Source: Phytoactinopolyspora limicola
GTDB lineage: Bacteria; Actinomycetota; Actinomycetes; Jiangellales; Jiangellaceae
Length of the DNA: 64,000 nt
NCBI RefSeq assembly: GCF_011320225.1
Contig: NZ_JAAOEN010000016.1
Location: 1-64,000 of the forward strand
Direction of reading: 5' to 3'
Positions 25,970 to 34,339 of the stretch are shown piece after piece; within the stretch, counting starts at the first letter, position 1; the number at the start of each line of letters is the position of its first letter. The notes below the pieces were generated by a model that did not search any database, had not been told where the DNA came from, and was given only the letters and a program-made list of their open reading frames with translations. The translations under genes and the position numbers were made by a program.

Positions 25970-26761
25970 ATGACCGAAACAAGCTATTACCGGCCGCTCG
26001 GACAGGATCGCTTCCTACCTACCGTGGCCACTACCAGTCCGTGGGACGCCGGAAGTCAGCACGGGGGTCCGGTAGCCGCCCTCCTGGCCCGCGCCATCGA
26101 GCAGTGTGAACCCGACCCTGACATGGCCGTCACCCGGCTGGCGGTGGACTTCCTCGGTGCGGCGCCACAACGTGAGCTGAGGGTGTCCGCACGGGTGGTC
26201 CGTCCCGGCCGTCGGGTCGAGATGCTCGAGGCCGAGCTACGTATCGACGGCGAGCGGACCATCGCATTGGCTCGCGGATGGCGGATGAGGATGCGTCCCG
26301 GCGCTACGGCGGCCGGCATCGATCGGGACCTGCCGGAGATCCCGGCCGCTCAACCCACCCGCTACTTTCCTGGGCTCGATGACACCTGGGGATACGGCCG
26401 TTCGATCGAGTGGCGCTTCGTCCAGGGCAGCTTCGAGGCCACCGGACCGGCGAAGGTCTGGACCCGGGTGCTGTTGCCGCTGGTCGACGGGGAAGAGTCG
26501 ACGGGTTTGCAACGGGTGTGTGTGGTGGCCGACTCGGCCAACGGGTTGTCGGCCGAGCTGGACTACGGCCAATGGCTCTTCGTGCCCACGTCGCTGTCGC
26601 TGACGATCCACCGGGTGATGGAAGGGGAGTGGATGCTGCTCGACGCGGAAAGCCGGATCGACCAGGCGGGCGCGGGCCTGACCCACGCGGAGCTCGCGGA
26701 CACGGCCGGCCCGATCGGGTTGGTGACGCAGGCGCTGTTCGTCGACCGCCGCGTGCCGTGA
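25970..26761 (+). CDS. Acyl-CoA thioesterase-like protein (double hotdog)
   Basis: The 263-residue protein resembles actinobacterial thioesterase-superfamily proteins (TesB-like): WDAGSQHGGPVAALLARAIE near the N terminus and LSAELDYGQWLFVPTSLSLT plus LDAESRIDQAGAG in the second hotdog. The family hydrolyses acyl-CoA. ATG 25970 has a GGAAGGAG site; upstream in-frame codons lack one. It converges on the ACS-like gene, so thioester chemistry recurs in this locus. Substrate length is unknown. Confidence 0.8.
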   Translation: MTETSYYRPLGQDRFLPTVATTSPWDAGSQHGGPVAALLARAIEQCEPDPDMAVTRLAVDFLGAAPQRELRVSARVVRPGRRVEMLEAELRIDGERTIALARGWRMRMRPGATAAGIDRDLPEIPAAQPTRYFPGLDDTWGYGRSIEWRFVQGSFEATGPAKVWTRVLLPLVDGEESTGLQRVCVVADSANGLSAELDYGQWLFVPTSLSLTIHRVMEGEWMLLDAESRIDQAGAGLTHAELADTAGPIGLVTQALFVDRRVP

Positions 26762-26824
26762 CGTCTGATCCTGCTCGCGCGGGATCCTGGCGCGGGACTC
26801 CGGAATGGGGCTCGTAGCGACGGA

Positions 26825-28642
26825 TCACCCGCGGGTGGCTACCGAAGCCGCCAAGATCTGCTTCCACGTGAGGTGCACCGGCTCCTCGCCGGCGCGGGCC
26901 AACAGGAACGCCAGCGCCCGCCGGAGGTCGGCCTGGTTCAGATGGTCGCCGATGTGATCGACGAAGGCCAGACCACGCGGCCTGGCCAGGCCGCCGAGCA
27001 GTTCCCGGACGGTGTCGAGGAGTTCGCCCGCGGCGGCCGCGTCTGCCTGGACGCCCTCGGTGAGTTGGACCGCCGCGGCCAGCGAGCGGCCAAGCCGAGG
27101 GTCGGCCCGCTCGAAGACCTCGGCTGCGACGACGAACGGGTGCTCGAGCAGCACCTGCCGGACCTCGCTCAGCGACACCAGCTGGCCGGACACGCTGACG
27201 ACCTCATCGATCCGGCCGAGAAACTCCAGTGTGCCTCTGTCGGTGCGGCGAGCGATGTCGTAGGTGGAGTAAGCCCCCGCGCGGTGCCAGTGATCCGTGC
27301 GCATGGCCTCGTCGACTCCGCTGCCCTCCATGCCGCGCAGCATTCCGGCCCATGGCCGGTTCATGACCAGCTCACCGCTATGCCCGTCGGGCAGCTCGGC
27401 GCCGGTGTTGTCGACGATGGCATAGCCGGGGTCCGGAGCGCCGCGTGCGTCAACCGGGGGGTCGACACTGACGATCCCACCGAGCTGAACCTGTCCCCAC
27501 CCGTCGCCGACGGTGATCCGGCCACCGCCGACGTCGTCGGCTAGCCACCGGACCAGCTCCGGGTCGATCGGTTCGGCCATCATGACCACCCGGCGCAGGG
27601 TGGCGACGACCTCCGGCGCTGGGGGCCGTTGTGACCAGCCACGTAGCAGCCTGACGACGGTTGGCGTGGTGAGCAGCGTGGACACGTGATAGCGGCGAAC
27701 GATCTCCCACGTTCGGTGTCGGGTGGGAACGTCGAGCATTCCCTCGAACATCACCGCGGTGGTGCCGGCGAGCAGTGGGCCAAGGATGCCATGGGCCTGG
27801 GTGCCCAGCCAGGAGACGTCACCCGCGCACCAGAAGACCTCGCCGTCGCAGACCGAGTGCCGATGCACCGCCAGCGACGATGCCGCCAGATTGGCCGCAC
27901 CGTGCAGGATGGACACCGGCCGCCCGCGGCGGTTGGCGAGATGGGTGGCGAGCAACGGATGTTCGGGATCGAGCGCGGCCGGGGTGGTGTCACGTTCGGG
28001 ACCGCTGGGCCGCGGCCCGGCTACGAGATCGTCGAGCCAGCGGTCTCCCTCGTACCACTCGGTGGTAAGACCGGTGCGGCGGACGACGACCGTGTGCTCC
28101 ACTCCGCCAACGGCGCTGAGCGCCTCGTCGGCACGTGCCTTCAACGGCAGGATGGTGCCGTGCCGCCAGGCTCCATCCTGGGTGAATAGCACCCGCGGCT
28201 GGAAGTCGGCTAGCCGCACGGCCAGCGCTTCGGCCGGCAGCGGGGTGGGGAGGATGGCCACCATGGCGCCGATGCGGGCGCAGGCGAGCAGAGCCACGAC
28301 CGCCTCGGGGAGCCAAGCCAGGTGGAGCGCGACCCGGCCGCCGGACTCGACGCCCAACGCGCGCAACGCACCTGCCAGCGCCGTCACGTCGTCATGTAGC
28401 TGCTGATAGGTGAGGACTCGCTGGTCACCAGGTTCGCCCTCCCAGAGGATGGCGGGCTGGTCGGCTCGACCGCCGAGATGCCGGTCGACGCAATTAACCG
28501 ACAGGTTGAATCGGCCGCCGTCGAACCACCGGCCATAGCGCCCTTGTGGGGTGTACAGCGTGGTCCACGGCTGGCTCCAGGCGAGTTGGTCGGCGATGGC
28601 GGCCCACGGCTCGAGGTCGGCCGGCACCTGACGCTCAGCCAT
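26825..28642 (-). CDS. Acetyl-CoA-synthetase-like protein with degenerate catalytic motifs
   Basis: The 605-residue sequence follows the Acs/PrpE family from the N-terminal WTTLYTPQGRYGRWFDGGRFNLSVNCVDRH region on, but key motifs are lost. The P-loop TSGTTGKPKG is replaced by THLANRRGRPVS; the WWQTETGG motif reads GWGQVQLGG; the GD motif reads YDIARRTD; and the C-terminal catalytic Lys motif is replaced by GDHLNQADLRRAL. GRIDEVVSVSG is retained. It is therefore probably not an adenylating enzyme, or has an altered reaction. ATG 28642 overlaps the IclR gene by 8 bp inside a perfect 22-bp palindrome. The frame is intact over 600 codons, so it is maintained. Confidence 0.75.
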   Translation of the reverse strand: MAERQVPADLEPWAAIADQLAWSQPWTTLYTPQGRYGRWFDGGRFNLSVNCVDRHLGGRADQPAILWEGEPGDQRVLTYQQLHDDVTALAGALRALGVESGGRVALHLAWLPEAVVALLACARIGAMVAILPTPLPAEALAVRLADFQPRVLFTQDGAWRHGTILPLKARADEALSAVGGVEHTVVVRRTGLTTEWYEGDRWLDDLVAGPRPSGPERDTTPAALDPEHPLLATHLANRRGRPVSILHGAANLAASSLAVHRHSVCDGEVFWCAGDVSWLGTQAHGILGPLLAGTTAVMFEGMLDVPTRHRTWEIVRRYHVSTLLTTPTVVRLLRGWSQRPPAPEVVATLRRVVMMAEPIDPELVRWLADDVGGGRITVGDGWGQVQLGGIVSVDPPVDARGAPDPGYAIVDNTGAELPDGHSGELVMNRPWAGMLRGMEGSGVDEAMRTDHWHRAGAYSTYDIARRTDRGTLEFLGRIDEVVSVSGQLVSLSEVRQVLLEHPFVVAAEVFERADPRLGRSLAAAVQLTEGVQADAAAAGELLDTVRELLGGLARPRGLAFVDHIGDHLNQADLRRALAFLLARAGEEPVHLTWKQILAASVATRG

Positions 28643-28652
28643 GGCTGAGCGT
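28631..28652. promoter_or_regulatory. 22-bp perfect palindrome at the IclR/ACS-like junction
   Basis: A perfect palindrome centred at 28641.5 contains both the IclR stop (28635-28637) and the start codon of the ACS-like gene (28640-28642). As RNA it would hide the start; as DNA it could bind a dimeric regulator. Function is unproven. Confidence 0.6.
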
Positions 28653-29378
28653 CCTTCCGGCAGCCCGCGCCGCGCGGGCGAGGTGCCCGGCGATCGTGGC
28701 GATGAGTTCGTCCGAGGCGGCCGGGGGCAGGGTGGCGGCGAGGGCGGCGATGGCCCGGCCGGAGCCGTCGAGTACCGGGACGGCGACCTCGCTCGGCTCG
28801 TCCGGCTCGCCGCCGGTGGTGGCGAGATGTGGTGCCTCGCGCCACTCCTGGAGGCGCTTTTCCGCACGTTGACGTTGGTCGAGGGGGAGCGTGTCGAGCG
28901 CCTGCCGCCAGGCCTCCGGGTCGGCCCGGGCGGCCAGCACTCGGCCGGCCGCGGTCTCGACAGCGGGATGCACCCGGTGAGTGTCGCGGTAGAGACCACC
29001 ATCGGAGCCGTCGACCCGGTCGACATAGACGACATGTCCGCGCACGAGCACGGCGACGTGCACCGTATGTCCGATGGTGTCGCGAAGTGGGAGGAGATAC
29101 GGAGAGAGCGCACCCAGACTGGGGAGCCGGCCGAGGTAGCGCTGGGCGAGCCGGGCCACCTCGGGGCCGAGGCCGTACCGCGACGACGTGGGATCTTGCT
29201 CCACGAGGTCGGCCAGCACTAGTGAGCGCAGTAGCCGGTGCACCGTCGGTACGGTCAGCCCGGAGCGTTCGGCGAGATCGGTGAGCTGCTGGTAAGCCGG
29301 GCCTTCGGAGAGAAGGTTCAGCAGCAGTACGGCGTTGCGAACGGTTCCGAGCGTTCCCCGCGCCGCTGGCTCGCTCAC
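28635..29378 (-). CDS. IclR family transcriptional regulator
   Basis: The 247-residue protein has the N-terminal winged HTH (LTDLAERSGLTVPTVHRLLRSL) and the IclR effector domain (VYVDRVDGSDGG, TAAGRVLAARAD, EPSEVAVPVLDGSGRAIAALA). The GTG start at 29378 has a GGAGGGG site. It is co-transcribed with the ACS-like gene and divergent from the Liv-type ABC operon, whose promoter carries a TGGAA-N12-TTCCA palindrome. The effector is likely the organic acid or its CoA ester handled by the locus (inference). Confidence 0.92.
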   Translation of the reverse strand: MSEPAARGTLGTVRNAVLLLNLLSEGPAYQQLTDLAERSGLTVPTVHRLLRSLVLADLVEQDPTSSRYGLGPEVARLAQRYLGRLPSLGALSPYLLPLRDTIGHTVHVAVLVRGHVVYVDRVDGSDGGLYRDTHRVHPAVETAAGRVLAARADPEAWRQALDTLPLDQRQRAEKRLQEWREAPHLATTGGEPDEPSEVAVPVLDGSGRAIAALAATLPPAASDELIATIAGHLARAARAAGRTLSHG

Positions 29379-29466
29379 GCGCGCCCCTCCGTCCCCGTCG
29401 ATGACGTCATGTTGACATCTTGTTCCGATTCACGCATCCACGGACACTCTACACGGAGCGAAACTC

Positions 29467-29488
29467 TGGAAAAAGGTATTGCCTTCCA
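29467..29488. promoter_or_regulatory. Candidate IclR operator (TGGAA-N12-TTCCA)
   Basis: Perfect 5-bp outer arms, 12 nt apart, resemble the TGGAA...TTCCA sites of IclR proteins. It overlaps the predicted -35 box of the ABC operon, fitting repression. Confidence 0.5.
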
Positions 29489-29507
29489 CATAATGAAAAC
29501 GTATGGT
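29479..29507 (+). promoter_or_regulatory. Predicted promoter of the Liv-type ABC operon
   Basis: TTGCCT (29479-29484) and TATGGT (29502-29507) are 17 bp apart. This places the transcript start near 29514, so the ATG at 29503 inside the -10 cannot be the start and 29542 is preferred. Confidence 0.5.
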
Positions 29508-29541
29508 CGGTCACATCCCGCGAACGGAAGGTGAGGCTGCC

Positions 29542-30378
29542 ATGATCACCCGCGCGTACCGACATTCGCTCAACGGCAGCCACCTCGCGCCCGGGCAGCC
29601 GTTGATGGAGGTCAGCGACGTGAGCCTGCGTTTTGGGGGCATCACCGCGCTGGCCGGCGTGGGGTTCACCGTCACGCAGGGGCATATCCACGCCGTGATC
29701 GGACCCAACGGCGCGGGGAAATCCAGCCTGCTCAATTGCATCAGCGGCCTGTACCGCCCACAGGAGGGTCAGGTCACCCTGTACACCAAGAATGGGCCGG
29801 CGGAGCTGGTCGGCATGCGCCCGCACCGCATCGCCCGGCTCGGGGTGGCCCGGTCGTTCCAGAACATCGAGCTGTTCCGGCACCTCACCGTGTTGGAGAA
29901 CCTGATGCTCGGCCGGCATGTCCATATGCGGCACCGGTTGCTCGCGTCGCTGGCGTGGTTCGGGCCCGCCCGCCGGGAGGAGATCGCACACCGGGTGCTG
30001 GTCGAGGAGGTCATCGACCTGCTCCAGATCCAGTCGGTGCGGCATCAACCAGTCGGCTCGCTCGCCTATGGGTTCCAGAAACGGGTGGAGCTGGGCCGGG
30101 CCCTGTGTATGCAGCCGGCGCTGCTCCTGCTCGACGAACCCATGGCGGGCATGAACACCGAAGAGAAAGAAGATATGGCCCGGTTCGTGCTCGATGTCCA
30201 CGAGCTGGCCGGGGTCACCGTCGTGCTGATCGAGCACGACATGAACGTGGTCATGGACATCTCCGACCGAGTCAGTGTGCTCGACTTCGGGGAGTTGATC
30301 GCCGACGGTACGCCGGCGGAGGTCAGCGCCAATCCAGACGTGGTCAGGGCTTACCTCGGAGAGGAGCTGAGCGCATGA
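29542..30378 (+). CDS. Liv-type ABC transporter ATP-binding protein (LivG-like)
   Basis: The 278-residue ATPase has Walker A GPNGAGKSS, the LivG-type insertion RIARLGVARSFQNIELF, a degenerate signature LAYGFQKRVELGRA instead of LSGGQ, Walker B LLLLDEPMAGM and the H-loop IEHDM. ATG 29542 has a GGAAGGTGAGG site. It overlaps the CoA ligase gene by ATGA. With LivH, LivM, LivF and the binding protein below it makes a full branched-chain-amino-acid-type importer, a class also used for aromatic and dicarboxylic acids. Confidence 0.92.
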   Translation: MITRAYRHSLNGSHLAPGQPLMEVSDVSLRFGGITALAGVGFTVTQGHIHAVIGPNGAGKSSLLNCISGLYRPQEGQVTLYTKNGPAELVGMRPHRIARLGVARSFQNIELFRHLTVLENLMLGRHVHMRHRLLASLAWFGPARREEIAHRVLVEEVIDLLQIQSVRHQPVGSLAYGFQKRVELGRALCMQPALLLLDEPMAGMNTEEKEDMARFVLDVHELAGVTVVLIEHDMNVVMDISDRVSVLDFGELIADGTPAEVSANPDVVRAYLGEELSA

Positions 30379-32366
30379 TGCGCGCGGTCTCCGAGCCTGA
30401 GGCCGACCACCCCGCCGGTGTGGCTCGGGCCGACGAAACCTTCCCCAGGTTGCTGCTCCGGCTCGCGGCCCACCGGCCAGACGACGTCGCCTTGCAGGAG
30501 AAGTTGTACGGCATCTGGCAGCCGATCACCTGGCGTGAATACGCCGATCGGGTGGCGGATTTCGCGCACGGCCTGGCGGAGCTGGGCGTCCAGCAGGGCG
30601 ACGTCGTCGCTGTTATCGGTGACAACCGACCGGAGTGGCTCATCGCCGAACTCGCCGCCCAGTCGCTAGGGGCCGCCGTCGTGGGCGTCTACCCCACCAG
30701 CATCGGCGATGAGGTCGTCCACATTCTCCACGTCGCACAGGTGCGGGTTGTCGTCGCCGAAGACCAAGAACAGGTCGACAAGATCATCCGGATGAAGGAC
30801 CGCCTGCCGGACGTGGAGACCGTCATCTACTACGACCCCCACGGTCTGGAGCACTACAGCGAGCCTTACCTGCGAGAATTCGTGGCGGTCGAATCGGCCG
30901 GCCGGGCCCGGGCAGCGGAGCGTCCGGGGTGGCTGGAGGACACCCTGGCCGCTACCTCAACCGACGATGTCGCCGTCATCTGCACTACGTCCGGCACTAC
31001 CGCGCTCCCCAAACTCGCTGAGCTCAGCCACGCCAATCTGCTGAGTATGGCCGCGAGCCTGTCCGAGGTCGACCCATTGGACCGTCGCGACCGCTACGTC
31101 AGCTTCCTGCCGCTGGCTTGGATCGGCGAGCAGATGCTCGCGGTTGCGTGTGGCCTGATGCACGGACTGACCCTGAGCTTCCCGGAAGACTCCGCCACCC
31201 AACGTTCCGACCTCCGCGAGATCGGGCCCGACGTCATGTTCAGCCCACCGCGGATCTGGGAGTCCATGGTGTCCGATGTGCAGGTCCGCATCGGTGAGGC
31301 CGGCCGACTCAAGCGGTCGGTGTTCGGATGGGGGTATGGAGTCGGTGACGACGTCGCGGAACTCCGGGTGAGCGGCCGGCGGCCTGGCTGGATGCTTCGT
31401 CTCAAACGTGCGGTGGCCGAGCTGGTCGCGCTCCGGCCGGTCCGTGACCAGCTGGGGCTGACCCGCATCAAACGGGCCTACACCGGCGGCGCACCGCTGG
31501 GGCCGGACGTCTTCCGGTTCTTCCACGCTATCGGCGTCAACCTCAAGCAGATCTACGGCCAGACCGAGATCTGCGGGATCGCCGTCGTCCACCACGACGA
31601 AGACGTCCGCTTCCACACCGTGGGGGTGCCCATTCCGGGAACCGAACTACGCATCGCCGACGACGGCGAGATCCTGCTGCGGTCACCGGCGGTGTTCGGT
31701 GGGTACCACCGCAACCCGGAGTCGACGGCCGCGACGATCGACGCCGACGGGTGGCTGCACACCGGCGACGCCGGCTACCTCGACGACGGCCATCTGGTGG
31801 TCATCGACCGGGCCAAGGATGTCCGTCGGACACCGGACGGCCAACTGTTCTCGTCGGCATTCGTCGAGAACAAACTCAAGTTCAGCCCGTACGTCGACGA
31901 GGCCGTGGTGTTCGGTGGCGACACCGACGTCACCGCCATGATCATCATCGATCCCGCCACCACCGGAGCGTGGGCTGAACACCAACACCTCTCCTACACC
32001 ACGTACACCGACCTCGCGGGCAAACCAGAGGTCTATGACGTCGTCGGTGCCGATGTCCTACGAGCCAACGCCGACCTGCCGGCGGCCATCCAAGTGCGGC
32101 GCTTCCTCATCCTGCATAAACAGTTGGACCCGGACGACGACGAGATCACCCGGACCCGCAAGGTTCGCCGCAGCGTCATCGCCGAGCGGTACGCCGATCT
32201 GATCGAAGCGTTGGCCCGTGGCGACCACGAGGTCAGTATCAGCAGCATCGTCACGTATCAGGATGGCACCCGAGTGGAGCGCAAGATCGAGCTGCGGATC
32301 CTCGACGTGGCCGGCATCGACCCTCCGGCCGCCGATCGCCGCCGGCCGCGATGGGGTGACCGCTGA
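30375..32366 (+). CDS. Long-chain-fatty-acid-CoA-ligase-like AMP-binding protein
   Basis: The 663-residue protein is of the FadD15/ACSL type. The P-loop reads TSGTTALPK (Ala for the usual Gly), YGQTEICG matches the adenylate motif, GDAGYLDDGHLVVIDRAKD gives the Asp/Arg contacts, and ITRTRKVRR contains the C-terminal Lys region. It is likely active. It lies inside the ABC operon between livG-like and livH-like genes, with ATGA and TGATG overlaps, so import and CoA activation are tightly linked. The real substrate is not necessarily a long-chain fatty acid. ATG 30375 and ATG 30378 are both possible starts. Confidence 0.88.
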   Translation: MMRAVSEPEADHPAGVARADETFPRLLLRLAAHRPDDVALQEKLYGIWQPITWREYADRVADFAHGLAELGVQQGDVVAVIGDNRPEWLIAELAAQSLGAAVVGVYPTSIGDEVVHILHVAQVRVVVAEDQEQVDKIIRMKDRLPDVETVIYYDPHGLEHYSEPYLREFVAVESAGRARAAERPGWLEDTLAATSTDDVAVICTTSGTTALPKLAELSHANLLSMAASLSEVDPLDRRDRYVSFLPLAWIGEQMLAVACGLMHGLTLSFPEDSATQRSDLREIGPDVMFSPPRIWESMVSDVQVRIGEAGRLKRSVFGWGYGVGDDVAELRVSGRRPGWMLRLKRAVAELVALRPVRDQLGLTRIKRAYTGGAPLGPDVFRFFHAIGVNLKQIYGQTEICGIAVVHHDEDVRFHTVGVPIPGTELRIADDGEILLRSPAVFGGYHRNPESTAATIDADGWLHTGDAGYLDDGHLVVIDRAKDVRRTPDGQLFSSAFVENKLKFSPYVDEAVVFGGDTDVTAMIIIDPATTGAWAEHQHLSYTTYTDLAGKPEVYDVVGADVLRANADLPAAIQVRRFLILHKQLDPDDDEITRTRKVRRSVIAERYADLIEALARGDHEVSISSIVTYQDGTRVERKIELRILDVAGIDPPAADRRRPRWGDR

Positions 32367-33238
32367 TGAGCGACTTCCTGCAGCTGACCCTGTTCGGGTT
32401 GTCCAATGGCGCCATTCTGGCCCTGGCCGCGTTGGGCTTCGTCCTGATCTACAAGGCCACCGGCGTCATCAACTTCGCCCAGGGACACTTCCTCCTGATC
32501 GGCGCCTACGTCTTCTACGCCGCCATGATCGTGTTCGGTTTCCACTGGTCGCTGAGTGTGCTCATAGGTGTCGCCGTGGCCATCGTCCTCGGTGTGTTGG
32601 TCGAACGGTTCGTGCTGCGGCCGATGATCGGCGAGGAGGCCATCGCCGTCATCATGGTCACCATCGGGCTGTCGTCGATGTTCGCCGGTAGCGTCCAGTT
32701 CCTGTTCGGCACCGCTCCCCGCGAGACGCCACGATTCCTACCGTCCGGCGCCATGGAACTCGCCGGTGCCACGGTCCCATGGAGCCGGATCTGGGCCATC
32801 GGCATCGCCGCTGTTGTCCTCACCGCGTTCACGTTGTTCTTCACCCGCTCCCGGCACGGGATCGCGATGCGTGCCGTCGCCGACGACCAACAGGCAGCGC
32901 TCGCCATCGGCATCAGCGTGCGGAGGGTGTTCGCGCTGGCGTGGGCGCTGGCCGCGGCTACCGCCGTGGTCGGCGGGATTCTGTTGGCCAATCTCACCGG
33001 GGTGTCGCCCGCGTTGGCCGGATTCGGCCTGGTCGTCTTCCCCGTCGTGATTCTCGGCGGGCTCGACTCCGTACCCGGCACCATCGCCGGAGGCATCATC
33101 ATCGGCCTGCTCGTCCAGTACACCGCTGGCTACATCGGTGGTGGCTTCGAGCAGGTCATTCCGTTCGTCGTGCTCATCGGCATCTTGATGGTCCGTCCGT
33201 ACGGGCTGTTCGGCCAGGTCCGGATTGAGAGGGTGTAA
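32366..33238 (+). CDS. Liv-type ABC transporter permease (LivH-like)
   Basis: The 290-residue polytopic protein begins FLQLTLFGLSNGAILALAALG and has YKATGVINFAQGHF, RAVADDQQAALAIGISV and FGLVVFPVVILGGLDSVPGT, all LivH features. It overlaps the ligase stop by one base (TGATG) and the LivM gene by one base (TAATG). Confidence 0.93.
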   Translation: MSDFLQLTLFGLSNGAILALAALGFVLIYKATGVINFAQGHFLLIGAYVFYAAMIVFGFHWSLSVLIGVAVAIVLGVLVERFVLRPMIGEEAIAVIMVTIGLSSMFAGSVQFLFGTAPRETPRFLPSGAMELAGATVPWSRIWAIGIAAVVLTAFTLFFTRSRHGIAMRAVADDQQAALAIGISVRRVFALAWALAAATAVVGGILLANLTGVSPALAGFGLVVFPVVILGGLDSVPGTIAGGIIIGLLVQYTAGYIGGGFEQVIPFVVLIGILMVRPYGLFGQVRIERV

Positions 33239-34290
33239 TGCCTGCCAGCGCCACCGGAGTCCACCATCGCAGCTACGCCAGCGAGCTGACCCTGCGGCAC
33301 ACCCGGGCCGAGCGGTTCCGGCTGCTGCTCATCCTGGCCGCCGTCGTGATGGTGCCGTTTATTGTCACGCCGTACTGGTTGACCATCGCCAACCAGATCG
33401 GCATCGCCGTCATCGGTGCGGTCGGCCTGAACATTCTCGTCGGCTACACCGGTCAGATCAGCCTCGGCCAAGGGGGATTCCTCGCTGTCGGCGCCTACAC
33501 GTCGGCACTCCTGCACATCCGGGCCGACCTTCCCGTCCCGGTATGTATCGCGCTGGCGGTGATCACGACGGCGGCCATCGGGGCGTTGTTCGGCGTGCCG
33601 GCGCTACGTCTCAAAGGGTTGTACCTCGCCATCGCCACCCTCGCCTCCCAGGAGATCATCCTGTTCGCGGTGCGCACCTGGGACTGGCTCACCGGTGGTG
33701 TCGATGCCATTTCGCTGCCCAGGCTGGAGGTCGGTGGATTCATTTTCCGGCAGGATTTCGACTGGTACTGGGTGATCATGGCGTTCGCCGTGTTGGCGGT
33801 CATCACCGGTCGAAATCTGTTCCGCACCGGCCTCGGCCGGTCCTTCATGGCCGTGCGCGACCAAGACATCGCCGCCTCCGCCATGGGTGTCGACGTTACT
33901 CGGACCAAGGTGCTCGCGTTCGCGATCTCCTCGGCGTACGCCGGACTCGCCGGCGCCTTGATGGCGCATTACACCGGGATCGTCACGTGGGAGCGGTTCA
34001 CGCTGGACGTTTCGGTGCTCTACCTGGCGATCATCATCGTTGGTGGCCTCGGATCCATCGCCGGGAGCGTCTACGGTGCCATCTTCATGATCACCTTGCC
34101 GGCGCTCATCACCCGGTTCGGCCAAGACTTCCAGTCCATCTGGCCCCAGGCCGCCGAGAAGGTGCCGGCGGTGCAGGTGATCGTGTTCGGGTTGGTCATC
34201 GTCCTGTTCCTGATCTTCGAACCCAGGGGACTCAACCGCATATGGCAACGCATGAAGGACTACATCAGATTCTGGCCCTACCGGTATTAG
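33238..34290 (+). CDS. Liv-type ABC transporter permease (LivM-like)
   Basis: The 350-residue polytopic partner of LivH has GLNILVGYTGQISLGQGGF, ALRLKGLYLAIATLASQEI, SFMAVRDQDIAASAMGVDV and IIIVGGLGSIAGSVYGAIF. Its start overlaps the LivH stop. Together they form the heterodimeric channel. Confidence 0.93.
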   Translation: MPASATGVHHRSYASELTLRHTRAERFRLLLILAAVVMVPFIVTPYWLTIANQIGIAVIGAVGLNILVGYTGQISLGQGGFLAVGAYTSALLHIRADLPVPVCIALAVITTAAIGALFGVPALRLKGLYLAIATLASQEIILFAVRTWDWLTGGVDAISLPRLEVGGFIFRQDFDWYWVIMAFAVLAVITGRNLFRTGLGRSFMAVRDQDIAASAMGVDVTRTKVLAFAISSAYAGLAGALMAHYTGIVTWERFTLDVSVLYLAIIIVGGLGSIAGSVYGAIFMITLPALITRFGQDFQSIWPQAAEKVPAVQVIVFGLVIVLFLIFEPRGLNRIWQRMKDYIRFWPYRY

Positions 34291-34339
34291 GGCGACCTGT
34301 TCAAAGCTTCGACTGGAAACCGCGAAAGGTAGGTGTGCT

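Noticed and set aside
29503-29541. ATG at 29503 as start of the LivG-like gene
   Set aside because: It lies within the predicted -10 box and lacks a ribosome binding site; ATG 29542 has a strong one.
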